Shown here piece after piece: positions 56,371-64,000 of a stretch of 64,000 bases of DNA. Source of the stretch: Mycolicibacterium rhodesiae JS60 (lineage in GTDB: Bacteria > Actinomycetota > Actinomycetes > Mycobacteriales > Mycobacteriaceae). The translations under genes were made by a program, and so were the position numbers. The notes beneath the pieces are model-generated. The model saw only the letters and a list, made by a program, of their open reading frames with translations, was not told where the DNA came from and searched no databases. How positions within the stretch are numbered: position 1 is the first letter of the stretch; each line of letters opens with the position of its first letter. The stretch spans positions 186,001 through 250,000 of the forward strand of contig AGIQ01000001.1 in assembly GCA_000230935.2 (NCBI GenBank). Reading direction: 5' to 3'.

Positions 56371-57153
56371 ATGGCCGGCTTGCTCGAGAACAAGGTCGTC
56401 GTCATCAGTGGCGTCGGCCCGGCGCTGGGGACCACGCTGGCGCGCCGATGTGCCGAGGAAGGCGCCGACCTGGCGTTGGCGGCGCGGACCGTCGGACGCC
56501 TGGACGACGTGGCCAAGCAGGTCACCGACCTGGGCCGCCGGGCACTTTCGGTGGGCACCGACATCACCGACGAGGGTCAGGTCGACAATCTGGTCAAGCA
56601 GACCCTTGACGAATTCGGCAAGGTCGACGTGCTGATCAACAACGCCTTCAAGGTGCCGTCGATGAAGCCCTTCGGTAACACGTCGTTCGAGCATATTCGC
56701 GAGACGCTGGAGCTCACGGTGCTCGGTGCGCTTCGACTGATCCAGGGCTTCACCCCGGCGCTCGTCGAGGCGAAAGGTTCCGTGGTCAACGTGAACTCGA
56801 TGGTGCTGCGGCACTCCGACCCCAAGCAGGGCGCCTACAAGATGGCCAAGGCGGCGCTGCTGGCCATGTCGCAGTCGCTGGCGAGCGAGCTCGGACCGCA
56901 GGGCATCCGGGTGAATTCGGTTCTGCCCGGCTATATCTGGGGCGGCACCCTGCAGGGCTATTTCGAGCACCAGGCCGGCAAATACGGAACGACCGTCGAG
57001 GAAATCTACAACGCGGCCGCGGTCAACAGCGACTTGAAGCGGCTGCCCACCGAGGACGAGGTGGCCTCGGCCATCCTGTTCATGGCCAGCGACCTGTCCA
57101 ACGGGATCACCGGCCAGACGTTGGATGTCAACTGCGGGGAGTACCACAACTGA
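56371..57153 (+). CDS. Short-chain dehydrogenase (Rv3530c-like)
   Basis: A 260-residue SDR of somewhat divergent type: VVISGVGPALGTTLARRC (cofactor motif), DVLINNAFKVPSMKP, SVVNVNSMVLRHS, YKMAKAALLAMSQS (Tyr/Lys) and PGYIWGGTL. It probably oxidises or reduces a steroid hydroxyl or keto group, but the substrate is not known. ATG 56371 begins 4 bases after the Rv3531c-like stop. It belongs to the KstR-controlled run. Length equals that of Rv3530c. Confidence 0.86.
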   Translation: MAGLLENKVVVISGVGPALGTTLARRCAEEGADLALAARTVGRLDDVAKQVTDLGRRALSVGTDITDEGQVDNLVKQTLDEFGKVDVLINNAFKVPSMKPFGNTSFEHIRETLELTVLGALRLIQGFTPALVEAKGSVVNVNSMVLRHSDPKQGAYKMAKAALLAMSQSLASELGPQGIRVNSVLPGYIWGGTLQGYFEHQAGKYGTTVEEIYNAAAVNSDLKRLPTEDEVASAILFMASDLSNGITGQTLDVNCGEYHN

Positions 57154-57160
57154 TGGTGGG

Positions 57161-57209
57161 AGTGAGTGAGGATCGCAGCGAGGTACGAGCGAGGACCGGA
57201 GCGAGCGGG
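57161..57209. repeat. GAGCGAG-type short tandem repeats in a gene spacer
   Basis: Between the SDR and sulfotransferase genes the sequence consists of degenerate units such as GTGAGTGAGGATCGCAGCGAGG and GAGCGAGGACCGGAGCGAGC in tandem. Similar spacers occur widely in mycobacteria. No function is assigned; the units are rich in G and A and could act as scattered ribosome sites. Confidence 0.45.
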
Positions 57210-57220
57210 GTGAAAAGTTC

Positions 57221-58357
57221 ATGAGTGATTTCCTTAGCGTCGAGAGCCTGAAGGCCTCCGCGGTCAAAGCCTCCGGTATGGATGACTTCGGTGTCGACGA
57301 CGACAACTACCAAGAAGCGCTGCGCGTATTGCTCGAATCGTTTCGCAACGAGGCGGACCTGACCGAGGTCGGCAGCAAGATGCACCGATTCTTCGTACGA
57401 AATGCCTTGGTGGCCAGGCTGGTTTCCGAGGCAGCGTTCAAGCAGTATCCAGAGCATGTCGACGTCCCGATCGAACGACCGATCTTCGTCACCGGCCTAC
57501 CCCGCACCGGCACCACCGCGATTCACCGGCTGTTGACCGCCGACCCCCGGCATCAGGGGTTGGAATTGTGGCTGGCCGAATTCCCGCAGCCCCGGCCGCC
57601 GCGGGAATCCTGGAAGGACAACCCGGTCTTCCAGCAGATCGATGCGCAGTTCGCCAAGGCCCATGAGGAGAACCCGGATTACACCGGGCTGCACTACATG
57701 ACCGCGGACGAGGTGGAGGAGTGCTGGCAGCTGCTGCGCCAGTCGGTCCACTCGGTGTCCTACGAGACGCTCGCGCACGTACCGACTTATGCGCAGTGGC
57801 TTTCTCGGCAGGACTGGACGAAGTCGTATGCGCGGCATCGCAAGAATCTGCAGCTGATCGGACTCAATGACCCCGAAAAACGTTGGGTGCTGAAGAATCC
57901 CAGCCACTTGTTCGCGCTCGACGCGGTGTTCGCCGTCTACCCGGATGCGCTGATCGTGCAGTGCCACCGGCCGGCCGAGACGATCATGGCGTCGATGTGC
58001 TCACTGGCTCAGCACACCACCGAAGGCTGGTCGAACACGTTCACCGGGGAGGTCATCGGCGCCGACTCGCTGGAGACCTGGTCGCGTGGGCTCGAGTTGT
58101 TCAACGCCGAACGCGCCAAGCAGAATCCGGCGCAGTTCTTCGACCTCGATTACTTCGAGCTCATCCGAGAGCCGATCCACACCGTGGAGAAGATCTATTC
58201 GCACTTCGGCATCGAGATGACCGACGTGGCTCGGGCGGCGATCCAGCGCACCGACGAGGAGAGCAAGCAGGGTCCGCGGGCCCCCAAGCACACCTACTCG
58301 CTGGCCGACTACGGCCTGACCGAGGAACAGGTCAAGGAGCGCTTCAAGGGGCTGTAG
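57221..58357 (+). CDS. Sulfotransferase family protein (Rv3529c-like)
   Basis: A 378-residue protein of the sulfotransferase type: 5'-phosphosulfate loop FVTGLPRTGTTAIHRLL (89-105), conserved acid and Leu-rich part WLAEFPQPRPP, and the 3'-phosphate motif WVLKNPSHLFALDAVF with YPDALIVQCHRP. It presumably transfers a sulfate from PAPS to a hydroxyl; a sterol is possible given the KstR-controlled operon, but not shown. ATG 57221 ends the operon. A strong bidirectional hairpin follows. Confidence 0.84.
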   Translation: MSDFLSVESLKASAVKASGMDDFGVDDDNYQEALRVLLESFRNEADLTEVGSKMHRFFVRNALVARLVSEAAFKQYPEHVDVPIERPIFVTGLPRTGTTAIHRLLTADPRHQGLELWLAEFPQPRPPRESWKDNPVFQQIDAQFAKAHEENPDYTGLHYMTADEVEECWQLLRQSVHSVSYETLAHVPTYAQWLSRQDWTKSYARHRKNLQLIGLNDPEKRWVLKNPSHLFALDAVFAVYPDALIVQCHRPAETIMASMCSLAQHTTEGWSNTFTGEVIGADSLETWSRGLELFNAERAKQNPAQFFDLDYFELIREPIHTVEKIYSHFGIEMTDVARAAIQRTDEESKQGPRAPKHTYSLADYGLTEEQVKERFKGL

Positions 58358-58364
58358 CTTTCCC

Positions 58365-58426
58365 CGCGAGCAGACGTAAAAGCCTCCGACACGCCGAGCG
58401 TGTCGGTGCTTTTACGTCTGCTCGCG
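58365..58426. terminator. 62-base hairpin between convergent sulfotransferase and Rv3527-like genes
   Basis: The outer arms pair perfectly over 19 bases and an inner CCGACACGC/GCGTGTCGG stem follows. The outer GCGAGCAGAC sequence is identical to the element at 12385-12446, and both are 62 bases. It lies between convergent genes and should terminate both. Confidence 0.75.
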
Positions 58427-58435
58427 CAAAGAAAC

Positions 58436-58900
58436 TCAGCCGTCACCGGGGGCGGGGGCGCTGGAGTACTCCTCCAGGCAGCCCTCCGCCACGGCGTGCT
58501 TGATGCTGTCGGACAGTTTCGGGCAGGATCGGGTACGAGCACTGGACCCACCCGCCTCCCGGATCTCGGCGAAGTAGGCGCAGCGCTGCTGGGCCTCGCC
58601 ACTCCACTGCACCGCGGTATGCGCGGCGCCCAGCTTCTTGACCTTCACCGCGACATGGCAATACCGGCAGTCGACGTCGGCCAGGCCAGCGGACAGGTAG
58701 CGCTCCCGGTCCAGTCGGGTGGCCTCGTGCATGGCGGCCGCACGCTGTGGGTCCGAGGCGAAATCGGGTGCCTTGGACCATGATCCGGGCGCGCCGTCGT
58801 CGTGCTCGTGCGGCTCATCGTGCTCGTGCACGCCGAGCAGCTGGAGCATGGATCGCGCGAGATCGTCGACGTCAGGCGGTTCCTCGGGGCTCATATTCAC
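58436..58900 (-). CDS. Hypothetical cysteine-containing protein (Rv3527-like)
   Basis: A 154-residue soluble protein. It has a histidine/aspartate stretch (HEHDEPHEHDD), a CxxC motif in VDCRYCHVAVKVKK, and further cysteines in RCAYFAEIREAG and SCPKLSDSIK, so metal or disulfide binding is plausible. GTG 58900 overlaps the kshA stop; ATG 58894 is an alternative. As the kshA transcript continues into it, it may act with the hydroxylase. It matches Rv3527 in place; function unknown. Confidence 0.72.
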   Translation of the reverse strand: MNMSPEEPPDVDDLARSMLQLLGVHEHDEPHEHDDGAPGSWSKAPDFASDPQRAAAMHEATRLDRERYLSAGLADVDCRYCHVAVKVKKLGAAHTAVQWSGEAQQRCAYFAEIREAGGSSARTRSCPKLSDSIKHAVAEGCLEEYSSAPAPGDG

Positions 58901-60039
58901 ACCTGGGTCGGCTGTCCTTCAGATTCAGCTTGTTTCCTGAGATTCTCTTGAACCTCCACCTGCCACTTCTCATTGGCCGGTGCGGTGTCCACCTCGAGCT
59001 CGAAGCGGTCGACCATATCGGGCGTGATGTCGGCGACGTCGACGTAGAACTGCTGATACCAGCGGCGCATTTGATAGACGGCGCCGTCTTCCTCGACCAA
59101 CAGCGGATTGTCGATGCGGGTCTTGTGTTTCCAGATCTCGACGTCCTGGAGGAAGCCCTTGCTGACGCCGACGACCATGGCGTCCGACAGCTTGTCGGAC
59201 ATCTTGTCGTCCATCCCTTTTGGCTTTTCGACGATCACGCCCCACTGCAGCATGAACGAGTCCTGCGTCACCGGGTAATGGCAGTTGATCAGGATCGACT
59301 CGGCCTTGAAGCCGCCGTAGTTGTTGTGCAGCCAGTTGATCATGAACGACGGCCCGAAGTACGAGGCCTCCGAGTCCAGGTGTGATTCGGTGTAGGCCGA
59401 GCCGCCCAGCGTGACGTCGGGCCGGCCGACGTTGTGCAGGTACTGCGAGGCGATGTGGCCTTCGAAGACATTCTTGAAATACGTCGGCAGGCCGAAGTGG
59501 ATGTAGAAGAAATGCGCCATGTCGGTGACGTTGTCGACGATCTCGCGGCAGTTGGAGCCCTCGATCAGCATCGAGTTCCACTTCCATTCGGTCCACTCGC
59601 CGCTGGTGTACTCCGGGATCTCCGGAATCCGCACCTCGGGCTGCGGTGGGTTGCCCTCGTGGTCGTGCCAGACGAATAGCAGGCCGCTGCGCACATCGGT
59701 CTCCCAGGACCGGGTGCGAGCCAGCCGCGGGGTGCGCTTGGCGTAGGGGACGAGCTTGCAGCGGCCGTCGCCACCCCAGCGCCAGTCGTGGAACGGGCAG
59801 GCCAGGGCGTCGTCCTTGACGGTGCCCTGGGACAGGTCTCCGCCCAGGTGACGGCAGTAGGCGTCCAGGACGTGGACCGCACCCTGGGAGTCGGCGAAAA
59901 CCACCAATTTGGTGCCGAATGCGTTGATCGGGTGCGGCTTGCCGTCCAGGTAGTCAGTGACCGGTCCCAGGCAGTGCCAACCCCGGGCGTACCGGTCTGG
60001 CAGGGTTCCGGTGTCGATCTCGCGAATGCCGGTAGTCAC
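58897..60039 (-). CDS. kshA: 3-Ketosteroid 9-alpha-hydroxylase oxygenase KshA
   Basis: A 380-residue Rieske oxygenase. Rieske ligands Cys62-Arg-His64 and Cys81-Pro-Phe-His84 (CRHLGGDLSQG, CPFHDWRWGG). The mononuclear iron site is in DNVTDMAHFFYIHFG (Asn170, Asp173, His176, His181). It hydroxylates C9 of the steroid with electrons from KshB, opening ring B. GTG 60039 is preferred because GGAGG lies 8 bases upstream; ATG 60057 gives a longer start with no ribosome site. A KstR box is upstream. Matches Rv3526. Confidence 0.95.
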   Translation of the reverse strand: MTTGIREIDTGTLPDRYARGWHCLGPVTDYLDGKPHPINAFGTKLVVFADSQGAVHVLDAYCRHLGGDLSQGTVKDDALACPFHDWRWGGDGRCKLVPYAKRTPRLARTRSWETDVRSGLLFVWHDHEGNPPQPEVRIPEIPEYTSGEWTEWKWNSMLIEGSNCREIVDNVTDMAHFFYIHFGLPTYFKNVFEGHIASQYLHNVGRPDVTLGGSAYTESHLDSEASYFGPSFMINWLHNNYGGFKAESILINCHYPVTQDSFMLQWGVIVEKPKGMDDKMSDKLSDAMVVGVSKGFLQDVEIWKHKTRIDNPLLVEEDGAVYQMRRWYQQFYVDVADITPDMVDRFELEVDTAPANEKWQVEVQENLRKQAESEGQPTQV

Positions 60040-60067
60040 CCTTACGCCTCCACTCATAGGTTCTAAC

Positions 60068-60081
60068 TAGAACACGTTACA
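60068..60081. promoter_or_regulatory. KstR operator between kshA and the carbonic anhydrase gene
   Basis: TAGAACACGTTACA fits TnnAACnnGTTnnA. It is 28 bases before the kshA GTG 60039 and 76 bases before the divergent gene. Confidence 0.88.
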
Positions 60082-60157
60082 GTTTTACCGTCCGATCGCG
60101 CAATCTTCAGCGGCTTTACCTGGGGATTACCCACCTGAATTGCGGTATATGTGAACG

Positions 60158-60682
60158 ATGCCGATGTATTCGTTCGAGGGCCGATCACCCCGGGTGGATC
60201 CCACCGCGTTCGTTGCACCCACCGCGGTGCTCATCGGCGACGTCGCCGTGGAGGCCGGCGCCTCGGTGTGGTTCAACGCGGTGCTGCGCGGGGACTTCGC
60301 GCCGATCGTGATACGGGAGGGCGCCAACGTGCAGGACGGCTCGGTGCTGCACGCCCCGCCGGGCATCCCCGTCGACATCGGTCCCGGAGCCACGATCGCA
60401 CACATGTGCACGATCCACGGCGTCCATGTCGGCGCGCAGGCACTGATCGCCAACCACTGCACGGTGCTCGACGGCGCCGTCATCGGCGCCCGCAGCATGA
60501 TCGCCGCGCACTCGCTGGTCGTCGGCGGCACGCATATCCCAGAAGAGGTTCTGGTCACCGGGTCGCCGGCAAAGGTCAGAGGGCCGATCGCCGGAACCGG
60601 CGCCGAAGTATGGGTGAACCTGAATCCCAAGGCCTACCAAGATCTTGCCCAGCGCTACCGGACGGGGTTAGAGGAAGTCTGA
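60158..60682 (+). CDS. Gamma-class carbonic anhydrase family protein (Rv3525c-like)
   Basis: A 174-residue left-handed beta-helix protein of hexapeptide repeats. Probable zinc ligands are His65, His82 and His87 (SVLHAPPG, GATIAHMCTIHG). The family contains gamma carbonic anhydrases and related bacterial proteins such as YrdA/PaaY; PaaY-type proteins act as thioesterases. The reaction here is uncertain: CO2 hydration or CoA ester cleavage are both reasonable. Divergent from kshA. Matches Rv3525c. Confidence 0.84.
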   Translation: MPMYSFEGRSPRVDPTAFVAPTAVLIGDVAVEAGASVWFNAVLRGDFAPIVIREGANVQDGSVLHAPPGIPVDIGPGATIAHMCTIHGVHVGAQALIANHCTVLDGAVIGARSMIAAHSLVVGGTHIPEEVLVTGSPAKVRGPIAGTGAEVWVNLNPKAYQDLAQRYRTGLEEV

Positions 60683-60759
60683 CGGGCTTCGGTTTGGCCG
60701 AGCGGGGCACAGGGTATTTCCTCGCCACTTGAAAAGGCTCAGCGCGTGGAGGATTGACG

Positions 60760-60894
60760 ATGGCGCTCGATATCTGCCCGGCGTGCGGCTATCCCACTAT
60801 TGGCGCCACAGTGTGTGCGGCTTGCTCACCTGCGGCTGCGGCACTACCCGAGTGGCGTGTGCGTTACGAAGAATCTACCGCGCCCGCTGCCTAG
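60760..60894 (+). CDS. 44-residue zinc-ribbon microprotein
   Basis: A small frame ATG 60760 to TAG 60892-60894. GGAGG lies 7-8 bases before the ATG, a good ribosome site. The N-terminal half, MALDICPACGYPTIGATVCAAC, is cut here to the motif CPACGYPTIGATVCAAC, which contains two CxxC pairs separated by nine residues, as in zinc ribbons. It is 77 bases after the carbonic anhydrase gene. Function unknown; a regulator or partner protein would fit. Confidence 0.55.
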   Translation: MALDICPACGYPTIGATVCAACSPAAAALPEWRVRYEESTAPAA

Positions 60895-60988
60895 AACTGA
60901 CGAGGCACACCCGCGAGCCTGTAACCATCGACACTGCAACTCGCTTGGCACTTCTTGTCGATAGCGACAGCTTCGGCGAGCAGGCCGC

Positions 60989-61390
60989 TCAGATCTTGGT
61001 GGCGCTCGCCGCGGCCTTGTCGAGCTCCCAATAGGCCCGCAGCGCAACGATCTTGGCCTCGGCGTCGACCCGGTAGGTGAACACGCCCTCCGCGACCACC
61101 CGGTAGCCGCTGGACTCGATCACGATGTGCCCGACGTTGGCTTCCTCGTCGCCGCACTGGTAGGTCTTCTCGAAGTGGAAGGTCAGCATGCTCGGCGCGA
61201 TCGCCATGTCGTAGAACTTCGCGATCGCTTCCTTGCCGCGATGGCCCTTGCCCTCGGGATCGAAATGCGAAGGGCCGATGGGATCTTCGACGATCGCGTC
61301 CTCGGCGAACACCGCCAGCCAGGCGTCCTTGTCACGAGCCATCGCGGCCTCGCGTGAGCGCTTACCCGCCTCGTGGGCCGGGGTTGTCAT
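60989..61390 (-). CDS. SnoaL/NTF2-like protein
   Basis: A 133-residue NTF2-like protein: WLAVFAEDAIVEDPIGPSHF, IAKFYDMAIAPSMLTFHFEK and EGVFTYRVDAEAKIVALRAY. This shape is shared with ketosteroid isomerase, and Asp/His residues in the pocket suggest a small-molecule site. ATG 61390 shares one base with the stop of the upstream LLM gene (TGATG). It is the last gene of the ltp4-ltp3-LLM run, so a steroid-related isomerase role is a plausible guess. Confidence 0.8.
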   Translation of the reverse strand: MTTPAHEAGKRSREAAMARDKDAWLAVFAEDAIVEDPIGPSHFDPEGKGHRGKEAIAKFYDMAIAPSMLTFHFEKTYQCGDEEANVGHIVIESSGYRVVAEGVFTYRVDAEAKIVALRAYWELDKAAASATKI

Positions 61391-62276
61391 CACCCGTCCT
61401 GCCAGCCCGAGTGGATGTAGGTCTCGGCGAACCGCTTCATCGCGTCGATCTTCTTGTCCACCGGAGCATCGAAGGGCAGCCCCTCGAACACCCAGGGAAT
61501 GCCGATGTAGTCGGTGACCCCAGCCGCGACAAGGTCGCGGTGGCCGTCGACGCCGAACTTGTCGATGCACACGGCCTGATACTCGAACGGGTCGTCAGCG
61601 CGTCCGGCGTCGGCCAGAAGCTTCTTGAGCTGACTGATCGTCTCGGCGAGTTGGTCGCAGGTCATCATCGCGCTTGTCCAGCCGTCGGCGACCCGAACAG
61701 CGCGCCTGAGTGCCACGTCGGTGTGCCCGCCGACGTAGAACGGCACCGGCACAGACGGTGCCGGGCTCATCTGCAGCCGGTCGAAATCGTAGAACTCGCC
61801 GTGGTGTTCAACCATGCCGCCGGCGAGCACCAGCTTGATGACGTCTATCATTTCGTCGACGCGCTTGCCCCGCTTCGCGTACGGCACCCCGCACCATTCG
61901 AATTCTTCAGGTGCCCAGCCGATCCCGACACCGAAGCCGAACCGGTTGTTGGTCAGGTTCGCCACCGAACCGACCTGGCGGGCCAGCAGCAGCGGATTGC
62001 GCGAACCCAGCTTCATCACATTCGTGTAGAAGCGCAGCGTCGAGGTCACCGCACCCAGCGTGCCGGCGAGGATCAACGGATCGACCCAGGGCGAGTTCTC
62101 GTCGAACATCCGCTTGCCGTCGGCGGTGTAGGGATAGTCGACGGACTGCTCCTCGAAATAGAAGATCGAGTCGGGCAGCGCGATGTTGTCGAACCCGAGT
62201 TCCTCGGCAGCCTTGGCGATTTCGATCAGCTGGTCGAGCGGGCTGAACGCGATGCTGACGGTGTACTGCATCTTGG

Positions 62277-62280
<4 letters not shown>
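61390..62280 (-). CDS. LLM-class F420-dependent oxidoreductase (Rv3520c-like)
   Basis: A 296-residue luciferase-like TIM barrel: IALPDSIFYFEEQSVDYP, GTLGAVTSTLRFYTNVMKLG, RFGFGVGIGWAPEEFEWCG and PVPFYVGGHTDVALRRAVRV. This branch uses coenzyme F420. ATG 62280 overlaps the ltp3 stop by ATGA; ATG 62271 is possible. It resembles Rv3520c and is likely cotranscribed with ltp4-ltp3. Substrate not visible; a steroid intermediate is suggested by the surroundings. Confidence 0.86.
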
Positions 62281-63451
<1,171 letters not shown>

Positions 63452-63455
<4 letters not shown>

Positions 63456-64000
63456 TTCGCCTCCATCACCGCGACGAGATTCTGTTGCAGCGCAGGTCCG
63501 CTGGTGGCGTGCGCCAGCACGCGGCCGGCCGAGCCGTTGAAAATGTGCTGGGCGGCGAAACCGATCCGCTCCAGGCCCGCCGAGAACATCGGGTTGGCGG
63601 CCAGCGCGCCGCCCGAGGGATTGATCTTCGTCGACGCAGGCAGGCCGATCGCCTCGGTCAGGATCAGCTGCTGGTGGCTGAACGGAGCGTAGAGCTCGGC
63701 GACCTCGATCGAGTTCGCGTCGCCACCCGTCGCCGCCGCGGCCGACGCCGCGGTGGACGGCGAGGTGGTCAGATCACGCGCGCCGAGCACCGGCGTCTCG
63801 ATGCGGTGCTCGAAACCGGTGATCCAGGCCGGGTTCTCCCGCAGCTCGCGGGCCTTGTCTCCGGCAGCCAGCACGATCGCCGAGGCGCCGTCGGTGATCG
63901 GTGCAATGTCGTGCCGGCGCAACGGATCTGCGAAATAAGGCTGAGCCAGCAGTTCGCTGATGGATCCGGTCGGTGCCACCTTGTCGGTACGACCGCCGGC
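63452..64000 (-). CDS. ltp4: Thiolase-fold protein Ltp4, 3' part
   Basis: The frame is open to base 64000 on the minus strand, so the start lies outside. About 180 residues remain, with ADPLRRHDIAPITDGASAIV, SIEVAELYAPFSHQQLILTE and NPSGGALAANPMFSAGLERI at the C-terminal thiolase active-site region. It is probably Rv3522 (Ltp4), followed directly by ltp3. The upstream DUF35 gene (Rv3521) would be expected outside the window. Confidence 0.85.

Noticed and set aside
60895..60988. Gap between the zinc-ribbon ORF and the SnoaL-like gene
   Set aside because: Looked for hairpin or gene; nothing convincing was found.
60729..61034. 101-residue plus-strand frame after the carbonic anhydrase gene
   Set aside because: It overlaps the stop of the SnoaL-like gene and lacks a ribosome site. 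The 44-residue zinc-ribbon frame inside the same stretch has both a good ribosome site and motif.

Overview
The window looks like chromosomal DNA of a mycobacterium. It is very GC-rich with frequent GTG starts. Gene content and order follow the Mycobacterium tuberculosis Rv3579c-to-Rv3522 stretch, read in the opposite direction, which is the cholesterol (steroid) catabolic region. The PPE genes found there in M. tuberculosis (PPE62, 63, 64) are absent. nat, fdxB, Rv3555c, Rv3528c and Rv3524 were also not found. Several unrelated genes are interposed. This points to a non-tuberculous, probably rapid-growing (Mycolicibacterium-like) species. Orthology statements rest on recalled family sequences and synteny, not on a search.

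Layout. (1) 1-9.4 kb, before the steroid genes: the end of a SpoU/TrmH rRNA methyltransferase, a secreted PGRS-like glycine-rich protein, a minus-strand run arsB2 <- MBL hydrolase <- pxpA <- znuB <- znuC <- znuA whose divergent promoter carries Zur-like and DtxR-type palindromes, a LacI regulator and trehalose-phosphatase otsB. (2) 9.4-17.2 kb: kstR, fadE34, kshB and the hsaADCB operon for opening rings A and B. (3) 17.2-18.1 kb: a frameshifted alpha/beta hydrolase where nat would be expected. (4) 18.1-27.7 kb: aspB and the fadE33-32-31-fadD3 operon, divergent from fadE30-ipdF-kstR2-fadA6 (C/D ring, HIP catabolism, KstR2 box between). (5) 27.7-29.9 kb: an insert with a decayed alcohol dehydrogenase, a membrane protein/SatD pair and a Ddn-like gene. 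(6) 29.9-35.2 kb: ipdC, ipdB, ipdA and echA20, divergent from two SDR genes (second KstR2 box). (7) 35.2-43.8 kb: two Ddn-family genes, an NTF2-like gene and fadA5, divergent from cyp125-fadE28-fadE29-chsH2-chsH1-ltp2 (side-chain removal). (8) 43.8-46.6 kb: a DUF559 gene bracketed by hairpins, a lipoprotein and an aldo/keto reductase. (9) 46.6-52.1 kb: chsH3-kstD divergent from hsaE-hsaG-hsaF. (10) 52.1-64 kb: a RecQ-like helicase with a C-terminal PRTase motif, an IclR regulator, the Rv3531c-Rv3530c-Rv3529c operon, Rv3527, kshA, a gamma carbonic anhydrase, a 44-residue zinc-ribbon ORF, a SnoaL-like protein, an LLM oxidoreductase, ltp3 and the 3'-end of ltp4.

How the genes work together. Cyp125 oxidises the sterol side chain. 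Thiolase FadA5, the FadE dehydrogenases (FadE34, FadE28/29), hydratases ChsH3 and ChsH1/H2 and the Ltp2 aldolase shorten it to the 17-ketosteroid. KstD and KshAB open ring B, and HsaA-HsaD cleave ring A into a dienoate and HIP. HsaE, HsaG and HsaF take the dienoate to pyruvate and propionyl-CoA. FadD3, FadE30, IpdF, IpdC, EchA20, IpdAB, FadA6 and FadE31-33 degrade HIP. Eight KstR-type palindromes (TnnAACnnGTTnnA, two of them with a mismatch) and two perfect KstR2 palindromes (AnCAAGnnCTTGnT) lie in the divergent intergenic regions, and each regulator is encoded inside its regulon. No stretch above 300 bases lacks a gene. The largest gaps (about 100-170 bases) are divergent promoters or convergent hairpins, listed below.
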